Below, in pieces: positions 43,595-53,451 of a stretch of 64,000 bases of DNA. Numbering within the stretch: position 1 is the first letter of the stretch; the number at the start of each line of letters is the position of its first letter. Position numbers and translations under genes: made by a program. The stretch lies in NCBI GenBank assembly GCA_030429045.1, contig JAUIEA010000004.1, positions 16,525 through 80,524 of the forward strand. Direction: 5' to 3'. The DNA is from Bacteroidia bacterium. Its GTDB lineage: Bacteria > Bacteroidota > Bacteroidia > Chitinophagales > Saprospiraceae. The notes beneath the pieces were generated by a model. The model ran no database searches and had not been told where the DNA came from. It saw nothing but the letters and a program-made list of their open reading frames with translations.

Positions 43595-45313
43595 ATGAGT
43601 GAAAAAGCATTTAAGAAATATTTTGAAACTGAAAACCTTAAACTTGCTTACTACAGAATAGTATGTTGGCCGGAACGTTTGGTAAAGGACCGTTTTGGAA
43701 TTCATGCATTTGGTGCTCACCTTGACAAAAACCTAAAACAGCTTTCGGAAAAACTCATTTCTGGAGATTACTTTCCACAGCGAGCATTCAAATACTACGA
43801 ACCTAAATCATCAGGAACACAAAGAACAAAAACGCTTTTGATGATTGAAGATGCTTTGGTTTATCAGGCAATAGCCAATGTGATAGCATCGAGAAGTTAT
43901 GATTTGTTGGCAGAGAATGATGATTTTGTTTACGGATCTGTGTTAACGCCTGACACGAAAAATGGCCCCGAAATTTTAAATCAAGAAAATCCAAGGTATT
44001 TCTTTTTCAAGTTTTGGAGATCGCTATTTGTTAGATTCAAGAATTCTGTCATCAAGGCAATTGAACAAGACAAAGCAACACACAAGTTCGAAACTGATAT
44101 TACTGGCTTTTTTGACTCGATACCACATTACAACTTGCTTTTAACCCTGAGCACTCACTTCAATGTTGAAGATGAAATCCTTGATTTGCTTTCCGTTTGT
44201 CTGAATGCTTGGTCAGGTACAAAAGAAAGCAGCACGCCTGGAGTTGGAATCCCCCAAGGCCCTCAGCCATCTTATCTCTTGGCAAATTTGCTTTTATATC
44301 CACTAGACAAGCAGTTGATAAGCGAGGCTTTCAAGTATTATCGCTACATGGACGACATAAAAATTTACGGCTATTCAGAAAGTGAGTTACGGAATGTGTT
44401 AGTACTAATTGACAATTATTTAAAGGGTAATGGCCTTTCCATCAATTCAAAGAAGACTGAGATTACCGCCATTGATGAAGCAAAAGAGGATGAAACAATA
44501 AAAGAATTAAGAAGATTTGAAGTTATTGGTAATGAATATACAAGTGATGAAGCCATAATTAGCGTACTTTCAGAAGGTGGCTTGGAAAATAATATCATTA
44601 AAACTTTGCTGGGACTAAGTGATCAATCACCTGAGGAGCATGATGAAAATGATGCAAAAAAGCAGATAGAGAACATCACCGATCCGGATAAAATCATAGC
44701 ATTTTGGGAAAGGGAAATCAGTGATGTTGAAAAAGAATTGCCAAGTCTTTTCAAAATAGATTCATTGGAATTGACCGACCCTGAAAACACGGATGACATT
44801 GATTTTATCCGACTAAGTGCCAAATACGGAACCGCATTACGTTCGCTATCAGAATACAAGCAAGTAAATGCATCTGTAGAGCTACTTCCTTACTGGCTTT
44901 TTGCTTTAAAGAAATTCTACTGGAGAGCCAGTAATTATGTCTTGACACTACAGTATTACAAAGGAAATAAAATGCTAAAAGCAGAACTTATAAACATTCA
45001 TCTAGCCGATAGGAACTATGAGTGCTATCGCTACCATATTGTCACTTGTCTTACTTACAATTTTGAATACTCTGACAAAGAGCTAAGGATGTTTTTTAAA
45101 TATCTGAAGTCGGAAAATTCGGAATTGGTTCGCTACGCCTTGTATTGCATGCTTATCAAACATTCTGACGACCAGCAATTACAATCAACACTTAGAGTAG
45201 AATTAAGTAAAGAATTAAATAGCTACTTAAAGTTAATTACTCTTGACTATTGGAAACGAGATACACATCATGTGAACACAATGAACGAACTTGTTAAACA
45301 AATGGGATTATGA
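43595..45313 (+). CDS. reverse transcriptase of an Abi/DRT-like defence class
   Basis: A 572-residue protein. RT motifs: KFETDITGFFDSIPHYNLL (motif A/3), GVGIPQGPQPSYLLANLLLYPLD (motif 4/B), YRYMDDIKIYGYS (catalytic YxDD) and LSINSKKTEITAI (motif D). The N-terminal region (YFPQRAFKYYEPKSSGTQRTKTLLMIEDALVYQAI) is the RT0-2 part. After ~300 residues, an acidic linker leads to a helical-repeat C-terminal domain (YECYRYHIVTCLTYNF, ELVRYALYCMLIKH). This layout is typical of AbiA/UG-type defence RTs, not of group II introns: no maturase or endonuclease domain is seen. Its stop overlaps the next start by 4 bp. Confidence 0.82.
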   Translation: MSEKAFKKYFETENLKLAYYRIVCWPERLVKDRFGIHAFGAHLDKNLKQLSEKLISGDYFPQRAFKYYEPKSSGTQRTKTLLMIEDALVYQAIANVIASRSYDLLAENDDFVYGSVLTPDTKNGPEILNQENPRYFFFKFWRSLFVRFKNSVIKAIEQDKATHKFETDITGFFDSIPHYNLLLTLSTHFNVEDEILDLLSVCLNAWSGTKESSTPGVGIPQGPQPSYLLANLLLYPLDKQLISEAFKYYRYMDDIKIYGYSESELRNVLVLIDNYLKGNGLSINSKKTEITAIDEAKEDETIKELRRFEVIGNEYTSDEAIISVLSEGGLENNIIKTLLGLSDQSPEEHDENDAKKQIENITDPDKIIAFWEREISDVEKELPSLFKIDSLELTDPENTDDIDFIRLSAKYGTALRSLSEYKQVNASVELLPYWLFALKKFYWRASNYVLTLQYYKGNKMLKAELINIHLADRNYECYRYHIVTCLTYNFEYSDKELRMFFKYLKSENSELVRYALYCMLIKHSDDQQLQSTLRVELSKELNSYLKLITLDYWKRDTHHVNTMNELVKQMGL

Positions 45314-45945
45314 AGTTTACGGAATTAAGAAATACCATGCAGTCTTTTTCCGGTGCTTCAACTCCGGATTATCAACTTGCTTATATCACCTCAGAGGTTA
45401 AAGACCTACTCAATGGGCTGAATAATCAATTTATAGAGTACCTGACAAAAGATATAACCAATACCGAGCTTCCGTTTAACTTGCAGCAATGGCTGGGTTC
45501 GCCTTACTATCAGTCTTCCAATGAAAATGCAAAAGACTGCCTGGAATATTGTCCTACAGTAAAACATATCTGGGGTAGAAAAATCAAAAGCTGGACAGAC
45601 AGCGCACTGAAGAGTTATGACAATTTTTTACTCAAGTATGTACAAATTGATAAAGGTGAATCCGTTCACAAAACATACTCAGGTCTCAAAGAAACCGATG
45701 TGTACAATCACCTGATTGCAAAAGGTGGTGTGGAACAAGAAATTGGACAAAACTTTAAAAGTATATACCAAATAAGATCGGTTTTCCAGCATATTCAAGC
45801 AGAGGAAAAAGATGGCATTCGGGTACCGAAAAGAATTTCAAATTCTCAGTGCAACAAATGGAGAGATGTAATTATACAGTGTTTTAAACTTTCCTTAATT
45901 GCTTTATGTAATCTTATTCTTGAAGATGAAAGTAAATCAAGTTAA
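45310..45945 (+). CDS. HEPN-like partner of the reverse transcriptase
   Basis: A 211-residue helical protein translated through an ATGA overlap with the RT gene. Near the C-terminus YQIRSVFQHIQ contains Arg156 and His161 with four residues between, the Rx4H arrangement of HEPN ribonucleases. It lies in a helix context (NFKSIYQIRS...) followed by another long helix. No other motif is visible. HEPN RNases are frequent toxic effectors, so an RT-controlled abortive-infection role is plausible. The HEPN assignment rests on one motif and predicted helicity. Confidence 0.6.
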   Translation: MKFTELRNTMQSFSGASTPDYQLAYITSEVKDLLNGLNNQFIEYLTKDITNTELPFNLQQWLGSPYYQSSNENAKDCLEYCPTVKHIWGRKIKSWTDSALKSYDNFLLKYVQIDKGESVHKTYSGLKETDVYNHLIAKGGVEQEIGQNFKSIYQIRSVFQHIQAEEKDGIRVPKRISNSQCNKWRDVIIQCFKLSLIALCNLILEDESKSS

Positions 45946-46007
45946 ATCGGAAATTAAAAAACAAAGTTTCTTACGTTAATAAAAAGTCTTAATTACTTCA
46001 GTCGCTT

Positions 46008-49000
46008 ATGCAGTTCAAGTTACCAAAGCCGAATCACGAGTATAAGGCAATCCTAAAGGATTACTGGGGAGTAGACATAGATAGGGATGAATTAATTGGG
46101 AAGTATTCACCATATAGGAATGGCACACAAGGTTTTTTTTCTAATTGCACAACTATTGATGGTAAACCGTTGAAATATCCGGATGATAAATTTCCCTTAC
46201 GCATTCTGATATGGGCTAATCCTCTTAGAATATTAAAATCGGGAGGGACATATAAATTTAAAGTTCAGTTTGCAGCGTTAGATAAGAGAATACAATTAAA
46301 TCCTTTTTTGTTAGTAACTCAAAGGGATTGCGTTATTTCACTGGATGGTACAAATGGGTTAGAAAAGAATCAACCATTAAATGGTAGTGAAGATTCAAAA
46401 GATATTTCAAGTTTAGATTCTGTCATTAATGATATTTATAATGAAAAGCTCAATCAAAACAATCCGTATAATGTAATTGACATTGCAGAGGCGGTGGAGG
46501 CTTTGGCAATTGATATATATTCTGAAAATAAGAGATTCATCTATGAGTTAATTCAAAATGCAGATGATGCGGCAGTAGTAGATCAATCAGAATTGATGAT
46601 TGAAGTAAAATCTGGTTTTGTTGTTTTGTCGCACAATGGTAAACCATTTGACGAAAGAGATTTGAGGGGTTTATGTGGCATTGGAAGAGGAACAAAGAGA
46701 GATGATGAAGCTAAAACAGGATATAAAGGTATTGGCTTCAAATCAGTTTTTGGCCAGCAGGATGGATTGGTATATGTAAAAACAAATGACCTGTTATTTA
46801 GATTTGATAGGGATCACATACTTCAAAACGGATGGAACCCAAGATGGGGTATTCAGAAAAACTGGGAAAAAACCAATCAAACAAAGTTTAAATCACCGTG
46901 GCAGCTAATTCCAATATTATCTGATTCTGCAAACAATGCTGATGTTGATCTGATATTAAAATCTGAAGAATTTACTGTAAAAACAGCAATTAAAATACGA
47001 GATGAAAGCGAATTGGCTCGTGACATTAATGAATTATTTTCAGATGCACGATTCCTTTTATTCCTGCGTAAAATACATAAGGTTACTTTAGTTCATGGTA
47101 CTCATAAATTATGCATCAAAAAGGAATCTGATGATGATATTCCTGGCATACTTTCACTCTTTAAAAATGACAATAACATTTCCAACTGGTATTTAAGAAC
47201 AGGTAGATACCCTATTCCACAAGATATAAAGAAGGAACTACAGGAGGATATTAAGTCACCTAAAAAGTTGCAGGAAATGATTCGTGCCGAATTATCTTTT
47301 GCTTTTAAATTAGAGGCCGACCTGAAGTCCATTAGTTTATTGCCCAGCAATGATAGCTGCATTTTCACATACCTTCCAACATCTGTAAGCGAATTTGGAT
47401 TCCCGTTTCTTGTTAATAGTAATTTCTTAGTAGATGCTGGTAGAGAAAAATTGCATAAGGACCGAGTTTGGAATAAATGGCTTTTTAAAGTTATTGGTTG
47501 GGAATTAATCAAATGTTGTGCTGAATTTGCAGCATCAGTTGATTTTAAAAAGGACTATTTAGAAATTCTATTAACTGACTATTTGCCTGAATCAGACCCA
47601 CTAAAAATATGGTTTAATGAAGGCTTGAAGATTGGGTTTGAAAAAGTGGCTTTTATTCTTAATAACGAGAATCAGCTTGTTAAGATTTCGGATATTATCA
47701 TCGACGAAGTAGAAATATTAACTAAGAAAATTATTCCAATACAATTTATTACCCAGTTTATTAATTCTAATTACGGTTTGCTTGGAATTGCCGAACAGAA
47801 TATTTTACAAGTATTTACAGGTTCTGATAAGTTGAAACATTTTGGGGCAAAGGCTTTCTCTCAATCTGATTTAAAAATATTTCTTCAATCAAAATCTTTT
47901 CTTTTAAACCATCAAATTGATTGTAATTATAGGTTGCTAAAATATTTAAAGCAGCTTGATACAAACGATTTAAGTGGTGAGTGGAATTACATTATCAGGA
48001 ATAATTCTTTTATTTATACAAATGAAAATACCCTTGAAAAAATACCTTTGGTTTGTTTCCCTGTAACAACATTTGTAACTGAGTTTGGGTCAACAAATAC
48101 ATTAATAGATCAAGAGCTTTATAATTCTTTTTCAGATGATATAGATATTATTGATTGGTTAAAATTATTTGGCGTTAAGGAGCCTTCTGAAATAGCTTAC
48201 TTGGAGAAGGAAATAATAGGCAAAATTGATTCTTGTATCAATTACGCCAACTTCAGGGATGTTTCCGAGTTTATTTTAAAATTACATGCTGCAAAGGAAA
48301 TACAGGAAGTTCATTATAATGGGCTCAGAGATTTGCCACTGAAATCAAATAATGGCTGGGCTAAAGCAAAGGATTGTTTTCTACCTGCTGCTTATAACCC
48401 GGTTATTGATTTTTCTTTAAATATCAATGGCCTTACTACTGTTTCGGCAGAGTATGTTGGCAGGTATAATGCCTATGAATGGAAAACCCTATTTGTTGCA
48501 ATTGGTGTCGCAGATGATATAAATATATTAACCAATTATAAAATACAGAATACTGATGATGAATTTGGTGGTCTGTTTTTTACTACTGCTGTTGCATATG
48601 GGAAAGAGGGTCACACATATCCACATTTGGTAAATACCAACCTTCCTCAAAACTATCCTGCTTATATTACATATTTCTCTTTCCTAACCAAAACAACTCA
48701 GTTTAAATTTTCTTCAATATTTTGGGAGAGATTGATTTCAAAATACAGCCTTTCAATGGAACCCAACTCGACCATGAATAATAGTCATGGCCCCACTCGT
48801 GAAGCAAGGGTTTATAAATTAAATTCAACAGTTCTTAAATCAATTGACTTAATGCGTTGGGGGAATTATGAAAGTAATAGAGTTTGCATCCCTTCATTTA
48901 TATTCTGGTATCTCAAGTCAAAGCAATGTATTCCTACAAATAAGAAAACTTGTCTTTTGGCTTCTGATGTTTTTACCAATTCGGATAAGATAATAGAATT

Positions 49001-50603
49001 GGGTGGAGAGTACATTCCAATTATCCAGGTTTCTAAAGTTCTTTCTAAAGAGTGGATACAATTAATTGGCTTGAAATCAAAATTGACATTAGCAGATATG
49101 CTAAACATACTCTCTTCAATCAACAACGACACGAATGCGAAAGGATTTTTTAAAAGAGACAATATTAGGAGGGTAGGCTTGTTGTATAACGAAATTATTA
49201 ATGGTCTAAATGAATTAACAATTCAGGAAGAAGAGGAAATCAAAGATTGGGCGAAAAAAAGTAAATTCTTATGCAATGATTTTGTTTCGAGAAAGAACTC
49301 GGAAATAATTTGGTTGCGAATTGAAGGTTTTAATGAATATAATGATAAAATACCGTCCATATTAATTCCTAAGAACGTAAATGTAGACTATAAAGTAGAA
49401 AAGTTATTTTCATTATTTGGGGTTCCCATTGTTGATAAATGTGATTATAAAGTGAAGGAGGAAGAGGAAGATGTAAAACTATCAATCAAAATATTAGAAT
49501 TTCTGCCATCACTGTCATTAATACTTCGTTCAAGAATGAAGATTAAGGACGAAGAAGATTATCTCAACAAAGCATATAAAAGTGTTGAAAATTTCAAGTT
49601 CTACATTTGTAAAGAGATTCTTTTGATTTTAAATTATGGAGATATTGAAATTAGAGGTTCAAGCGTAAAATATTATTTATCAGACGAAGGATTTTATTTT
49701 ACAAATAGTTGGCAAAATCCGCTTGAACGATTTATTATATCACATTATTTAGCATCTTTCTTAAAGTGTAATGGATTGGAACAGGAAATCCAATTACTCT
49801 TGGAGCTTCCTGATTTTCAAGTAAACGAGTATCTGGAATCAGTCGGCCTCAGTTTAGAAATGGTTAAGTCCTTACCCATTTACGCCTCTATTCAGGAAAA
49901 TGTTATTTCCTTAAAAGAATCGATTCGCCCAAGCAAGTCAAGACAAGCTAATTCATCAGCTCAATTTAATGGTTCGGATAAAGAAGACAATTCAGCAAAA
50001 GTTAATTATCAGGATACTGGGGCTAAAAAGGATAAGGATGAAACAGAATGTGATTTCATAAAAGAAGTTGAAAACTTTATTAGCTCCGAGTTAGAGAATA
50101 CGGAATGGGCTCAACACATTCCGGAATTGAAGAACATTTTGGAACTTTCTAAAAGTCATCCAAAGGAAATGCAGAAACTATACAATTTGATAGCCAAGTT
50201 GAAGTTAGCTAAGGCGACAATAATTCAATTTGATACAGCAGACAAGGACTTTAACCAGTTGATAAACGGAAACGAAAAGTATTTTGTACATAGTGCAAGA
50301 GGCTCATTTGCGTATATACATACGAATGAAATTTTACGAATGCGAGATGAAGGGTTTAAAATGGCATTGGATTTTGGTTCAAAGACCCCAATAAAAATAT
50401 ACCAAACAGCCGAAGAAATATTGAGCCTGAACACAAATCATTTGCTTGCTTATCAATATAAAAAAGCTATGGACGATTTATTTGATTTCTGCGAACATAA
50501 TCGAGATGCGAATAAACACCTGCTAGTGATTGATAGGGATAATTCCAGAGAGAAATCAAATGACATATTTAAACTGCTAAACCCTGACGATGATTATCAA
50601 TAG
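46008..50603 (+). CDS. sacsin-like HATPase (Hsp90-type ATP-binding) giant protein
   Basis: A 1531-residue protein. Residues ~150-290 form an Hsp90/sacsin-type ATPase: RFIYELIQNADDAAVVD (N-box), VVLSHNGKPFDERDLRGLC, and GRGTKRDDEAKTGYKGIGFKSVFG (glycine lids). The ~120 residues before this domain and the ~1000 after it are not recognised. A charged Ser/Lys-rich linker near 1310-1350 precedes a helical C-terminal domain (FIKEVENFISSELENTEW..., SARGSFAYIHTNEILRMRDEGFKMALDFGS). Sacsin-like ATPases appear in several recent defence catalogues as sensors. The stop overlaps the following helicase by 14 bp, so the two proteins form a unit. Strongly AT-rich. Confidence 0.82.
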   Translation: MQFKLPKPNHEYKAILKDYWGVDIDRDELIGKYSPYRNGTQGFFSNCTTIDGKPLKYPDDKFPLRILIWANPLRILKSGGTYKFKVQFAALDKRIQLNPFLLVTQRDCVISLDGTNGLEKNQPLNGSEDSKDISSLDSVINDIYNEKLNQNNPYNVIDIAEAVEALAIDIYSENKRFIYELIQNADDAAVVDQSELMIEVKSGFVVLSHNGKPFDERDLRGLCGIGRGTKRDDEAKTGYKGIGFKSVFGQQDGLVYVKTNDLLFRFDRDHILQNGWNPRWGIQKNWEKTNQTKFKSPWQLIPILSDSANNADVDLILKSEEFTVKTAIKIRDESELARDINELFSDARFLLFLRKIHKVTLVHGTHKLCIKKESDDDIPGILSLFKNDNNISNWYLRTGRYPIPQDIKKELQEDIKSPKKLQEMIRAELSFAFKLEADLKSISLLPSNDSCIFTYLPTSVSEFGFPFLVNSNFLVDAGREKLHKDRVWNKWLFKVIGWELIKCCAEFAASVDFKKDYLEILLTDYLPESDPLKIWFNEGLKIGFEKVAFILNNENQLVKISDIIIDEVEILTKKIIPIQFITQFINSNYGLLGIAEQNILQVFTGSDKLKHFGAKAFSQSDLKIFLQSKSFLLNHQIDCNYRLLKYLKQLDTNDLSGEWNYIIRNNSFIYTNENTLEKIPLVCFPVTTFVTEFGSTNTLIDQELYNSFSDDIDIIDWLKLFGVKEPSEIAYLEKEIIGKIDSCINYANFRDVSEFILKLHAAKEIQEVHYNGLRDLPLKSNNGWAKAKDCFLPAAYNPVIDFSLNINGLTTVSAEYVGRYNAYEWKTLFVAIGVADDINILTNYKIQNTDDEFGGLFFTTAVAYGKEGHTYPHLVNTNLPQNYPAYITYFSFLTKTTQFKFSSIFWERLISKYSLSMEPNSTMNNSHGPTREARVYKLNSTVLKSIDLMRWGNYESNRVCIPSFIFWYLKSKQCIPTNKKTCLLASDVFTNSDKIIELGGEYIPIIQVSKVLSKEWIQLIGLKSKLTLADMLNILSSINNDTNAKGFFKRDNIRRVGLLYNEIINGLNELTIQEEEEIKDWAKKSKFLCNDFVSRKNSEIIWLRIEGFNEYNDKIPSILIPKNVNVDYKVEKLFSLFGVPIVDKCDYKVKEEEEDVKLSIKILEFLPSLSLILRSRMKIKDEEDYLNKAYKSVENFKFYICKEILLILNYGDIEIRGSSVKYYLSDEGFYFTNSWQNPLERFIISHYLASFLKCNGLEQEIQLLLELPDFQVNEYLESVGLSLEMVKSLPIYASIQENVISLKESIRPSKSRQANSSAQFNGSDKEDNSAKVNYQDTGAKKDKDETECDFIKEVENFISSELENTEWAQHIPELKNILELSKSHPKEMQKLYNLIAKLKLAKATIIQFDTADKDFNQLINGNEKYFVHSARGSFAYIHTNEILRMRDEGFKMALDFGSKTPIKIYQTAEEILSLNTNHLLAYQYKKAMDDLFDFCEHNRDANKHLLVIDRDNSREKSNDIFKLLNPDDDYQ

Positions 50604-52305
50604 TAACAAGCACATAAATCTTATTCAGGATGAATTAACCTATCAAACAAATGAGTTTGAAAAGTTACTTAGGAAACAAGCTGCTAAAATGTTTGTTGAT
50701 GGTCAACTGTACTTATGCCGGTACCAGGGTTTTGACGAAGCAAGGGGGAATCTGATTGTTAAGTTCGATCATAAGATATGTTTACCTCCAAGGAAAAACG
50801 AATACTTTCAGTGTTTCGTTTCCGAGATGCAGAACGATGCGGTGAAAAATTGGGGCGGTTTAACATACAAGGATTTAAGAACAAAAGTTACTGCACAATT
50901 TGAATCAAAAACGGTTTTCTTTACTTATGAAAAGGTTCACTCCATTGTTGGCTTGTCCGGTGTAAAGGTTGAAGATGTCGGAAAATATCAGAAGGATGCA
51001 TTGGTATTTTTAGCACCAACCGACCCGCCACTAAATTATCTATTGAATATTCTAAGTTTCTTAAAGGAAACACCTGCAAATTCAAGTGAGATATTGTCAT
51101 TAGATATTAATGAAGTAAAATGGAACCCTATACCATTAGTTGTCAATGAAGATATTGTAACAAATATTCAAACAGATTTTATTCAAAATGAAATAGTCAT
51201 CATTCAAGGTCCACCCGGAACAGGTAAAACCTATCTTATGGCACAACTTTGTAGTGCCTTTATAAAAACAGATTATCGAATATTAGTAACTGCACTAACC
51301 AACAGGGCTTTAGTTGAATTAGCGGAAAAAGAGCATCTGAAAACAGGATTAGCAGAAGGTAAAATATTTAAATCAGCTCTGACTGCCGATGAATCTAAGA
51401 ACAAGAAAATAAGAGGTATAAAGGCCTTTAAAAGCCTTAGTCAGCAGAGGCCTCAAATGTTATTGTCTACCTACTACATAATGTCTCAAATTGCTTCAAA
51501 AGCAATTGTTGATGATCATTTTGATTACATAATTATCGAAGAAGCCAGTCAGGCGTTTTTATCAACGATTGCATTAGCGAGAAAGCTGGGCAAGAAATGC
51601 ATAATCATAGGCGACATAAAACAGCTTGAACCTATTTTTCATAAAGAATATGCACCTGAGGACATAAACTATTACCACTGGATGGTTTGCGGCCTAAAAG
51701 CGATTAGTTATTATTTGCCAAATACAAAGCAATACATACTTACCGATTCATACCGGCTAACACAAAACAGTGTTGATGCAACTAACTCATTTTATTCTGG
51801 GATGTTAAAGAGCAAATCAGATGCTCAACTTCCATTGAACTTCAGTCAGTTTCCATTGCTAAAAAATACATTCCGAAATAATGGGGGTACTTCATTGAAG
51901 ATGTTTGAGTTACAAGATGGTCGAATACCTTCAGGCGAGTGCTCTAAATTTATTGTTGAATTGGTTAATGAATTAAAGCAATATAATGCTAAAGCTGAAA
52001 TTGCTGTATTGGCATTTAACAGGGATACAATTCGGTTTTTGCAAAAAGAGATTTTTTCCAATTGCTCAAATAAGGAGGATTTATTGGTAGAAACGATAGA
52101 CAGAATACAAGGCTTAACAACAGATTTTTGTATTTTCTTCATACCAACTGAAAGTATACCGTTTGCGTTGCAAATGAACAGGTTTAACGTAGCTACTTCC
52201 AGAGCAAGGCTTTGCACATTACTGATTTCAGATAGAGACATAATTTACTTTACATCACTTGTGAAAGAGGTTTCAAATTATTTCAAACATATCACTAATT
52301 ATTGA
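50590..52305 (+). CDS. SF1 (DNA2/NAM7-like) helicase, partner of the sacsin-like ATPase
   Basis: A 571-residue SF1B helicase. IIQGPPGTGKTYLMAQL (~207) is Walker A, TALTNRALVELAEK motif Ia, YIIIEEASQAFLSTI Walker B (Glu-Glu instead of Asp-Glu), and IIGDIKQLEPIF motif III. TDSYRLTQNSVDATNSFYSG, VETIDRIQGLTTDF and MNRFNVATSRARLCTLLIS are motifs IV-VI. About 200 residues of OB-like strands precede the motor. Unlike the other Dna2-like protein in the window, no nuclease domain is present. The 14-bp overlap with the HATPase gene argues for a two-protein system. Confidence 0.85.
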   Translation: MIINSNKHINLIQDELTYQTNEFEKLLRKQAAKMFVDGQLYLCRYQGFDEARGNLIVKFDHKICLPPRKNEYFQCFVSEMQNDAVKNWGGLTYKDLRTKVTAQFESKTVFFTYEKVHSIVGLSGVKVEDVGKYQKDALVFLAPTDPPLNYLLNILSFLKETPANSSEILSLDINEVKWNPIPLVVNEDIVTNIQTDFIQNEIVIIQGPPGTGKTYLMAQLCSAFIKTDYRILVTALTNRALVELAEKEHLKTGLAEGKIFKSALTADESKNKKIRGIKAFKSLSQQRPQMLLSTYYIMSQIASKAIVDDHFDYIIIEEASQAFLSTIALARKLGKKCIIIGDIKQLEPIFHKEYAPEDINYYHWMVCGLKAISYYLPNTKQYILTDSYRLTQNSVDATNSFYSGMLKSKSDAQLPLNFSQFPLLKNTFRNNGGTSLKMFELQDGRIPSGECSKFIVELVNELKQYNAKAEIAVLAFNRDTIRFLQKEIFSNCSNKEDLLVETIDRIQGLTTDFCIFFIPTESIPFALQMNRFNVATSRARLCTLLISDRDIIYFTSLVKEVSNYFKHITNY

Positions 52306-52716
52306 ATCCTTGGATGATTGAAGATATAGTAATGAGACCAAGTATTGGTGTGATATTTAGTATCAAAAAAATAATTGGGGCTATCTTAAAGGTGTAGCCT
52401 TAATCCTGGGGTAAACCTTAGGATTAAGAAACTGGAATTAGAAGAAACTTGTATAATTTAACCCTGTCCTAAAATGGGTAAAGTTACAACATCATTGGTT
52501 CTTTGGAACGGGATTCAGTGAAGCATATAGTGCCGCAGCAGACATCAATGCCACTGCAGATTGTTTTTGGGAGCTGAGGAAGAGGGGAGTGATTTAGTGC
52601 TATATGTATCACAGAAAAAATAGGTTTCATATATTACTCTTGGCATAAATATTTTTAACAATTTTGATCATAGTGCATATTAGGAATAGGACTGTTCAGC
52701 ATTATTCGGAAAGCTC
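52306..52716. other. gene-free stretch at the right edge of an AT-rich module
   Basis: No ORF is supported. It contains an inverted repeat CTTAATCC...GGATTAAG shortly after the helicase stop (around 52399-52427), which could end its transcript. A short GC-richer segment (52490-52600) may be a fragment of a lost gene. A half-operator AGTGCAT lies near 52674. Confidence 0.4.
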
Positions 52717-53307
52717 ATGTCACCAAAAGCATCCTTCGCTACTCCCCGAAAGGAACTCCTGGCCATACTCACTCAAATGAAAAAGATAGAGTCTGCGGCC
52801 AGAAAGAAGAACAGTGTCCTTGACGTGACGCTGTTGGATAGTTACATCCAATTGGTCATTCCCGGAGCGGAATTGAAACTCAGGGCAGTCACTCAGGGCT
52901 CAGGCCGGTTCAGTATTCGGTTGTGGTATTTCACCTCCTTTATCCGGGATGATCGAAAAAAGGAAATCCTATGTTATCTGGATGAAAACAGACTAACCAA
53001 TGGTAATCGGACCATTGCAGCCCAAACTACTTTCTTTGAGTCAGATGCAGTCTTACGCACAATCGATCTACCGGCCAACTACACCCAAATGGATCTGATG
53101 AGAGTGGCGCTTTCTGGGCGGTATACACCAGAGGAAATTGCCTTCAGCAAATTGGATACTGCAACAAAGCAGGCAGTCCAGGAGGCCATTTCCGATGTGG
53201 ACAGAGTCTCCCTCATTCTGTCAAAATATGGGTTGGATCGCACCCAGGTGAATAAGGTTCTTTTGGATTATCTGGCAGCAGATCAGGCTTCTTCTTTTCA
53301 AGATTGA
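52717..53307 (+). CDS. hypothetical protein
   Basis: A 196-residue soluble protein, not recognised. It starts MSPKASFATPRKELLAIL with a helix, followed by strands (SYIQLVIPGAELKLRAVTQGSGRFSIRLWYF, TIAAQTTFFESDAVLRTIDLP) and a helical C-terminal tail (ATKQAVQEAISDVDRVSLILSKYG). Composition is closer to the core genes than to the preceding AT-rich pair. A half-site of the TGCA operator (AGTGCAT) lies ~45 bp upstream, without a matching second half. Confidence 0.6.
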   Translation: MSPKASFATPRKELLAILTQMKKIESAARKKNSVLDVTLLDSYIQLVIPGAELKLRAVTQGSGRFSIRLWYFTSFIRDDRKKEILCYLDENRLTNGNRTIAAQTTFFESDAVLRTIDLPANYTQMDLMRVALSGRYTPEEIAFSKLDTATKQAVQEAISDVDRVSLILSKYGLDRTQVNKVLLDYLAADQASSFQD

Positions 53308-53451
53308 TGGGTCATCCCTGGTTCTGTCTCCTTACTGTCTTCCAGTATCACTGTTAGATCCGGTAACATGGCGACCGGTTGCTTCCTTCGTCCTTGCACC
53401 TGTACATTCGGTTGGTTATATCATCGCATGGAAAAATATAAATTACTATGC

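Noticed and set aside
43595..45313. Group II intron reverse transcriptase
   Set aside because: No maturase X or endonuclease domain, no intron RNA ends recognised, and the gene is coupled to a separate downstream gene.
52660..52690. Further TGCA operator before the gene at 52717
   Set aside because: Only the left half-site AGTGCAT is present; no second TGCA at the 11-bp offset.
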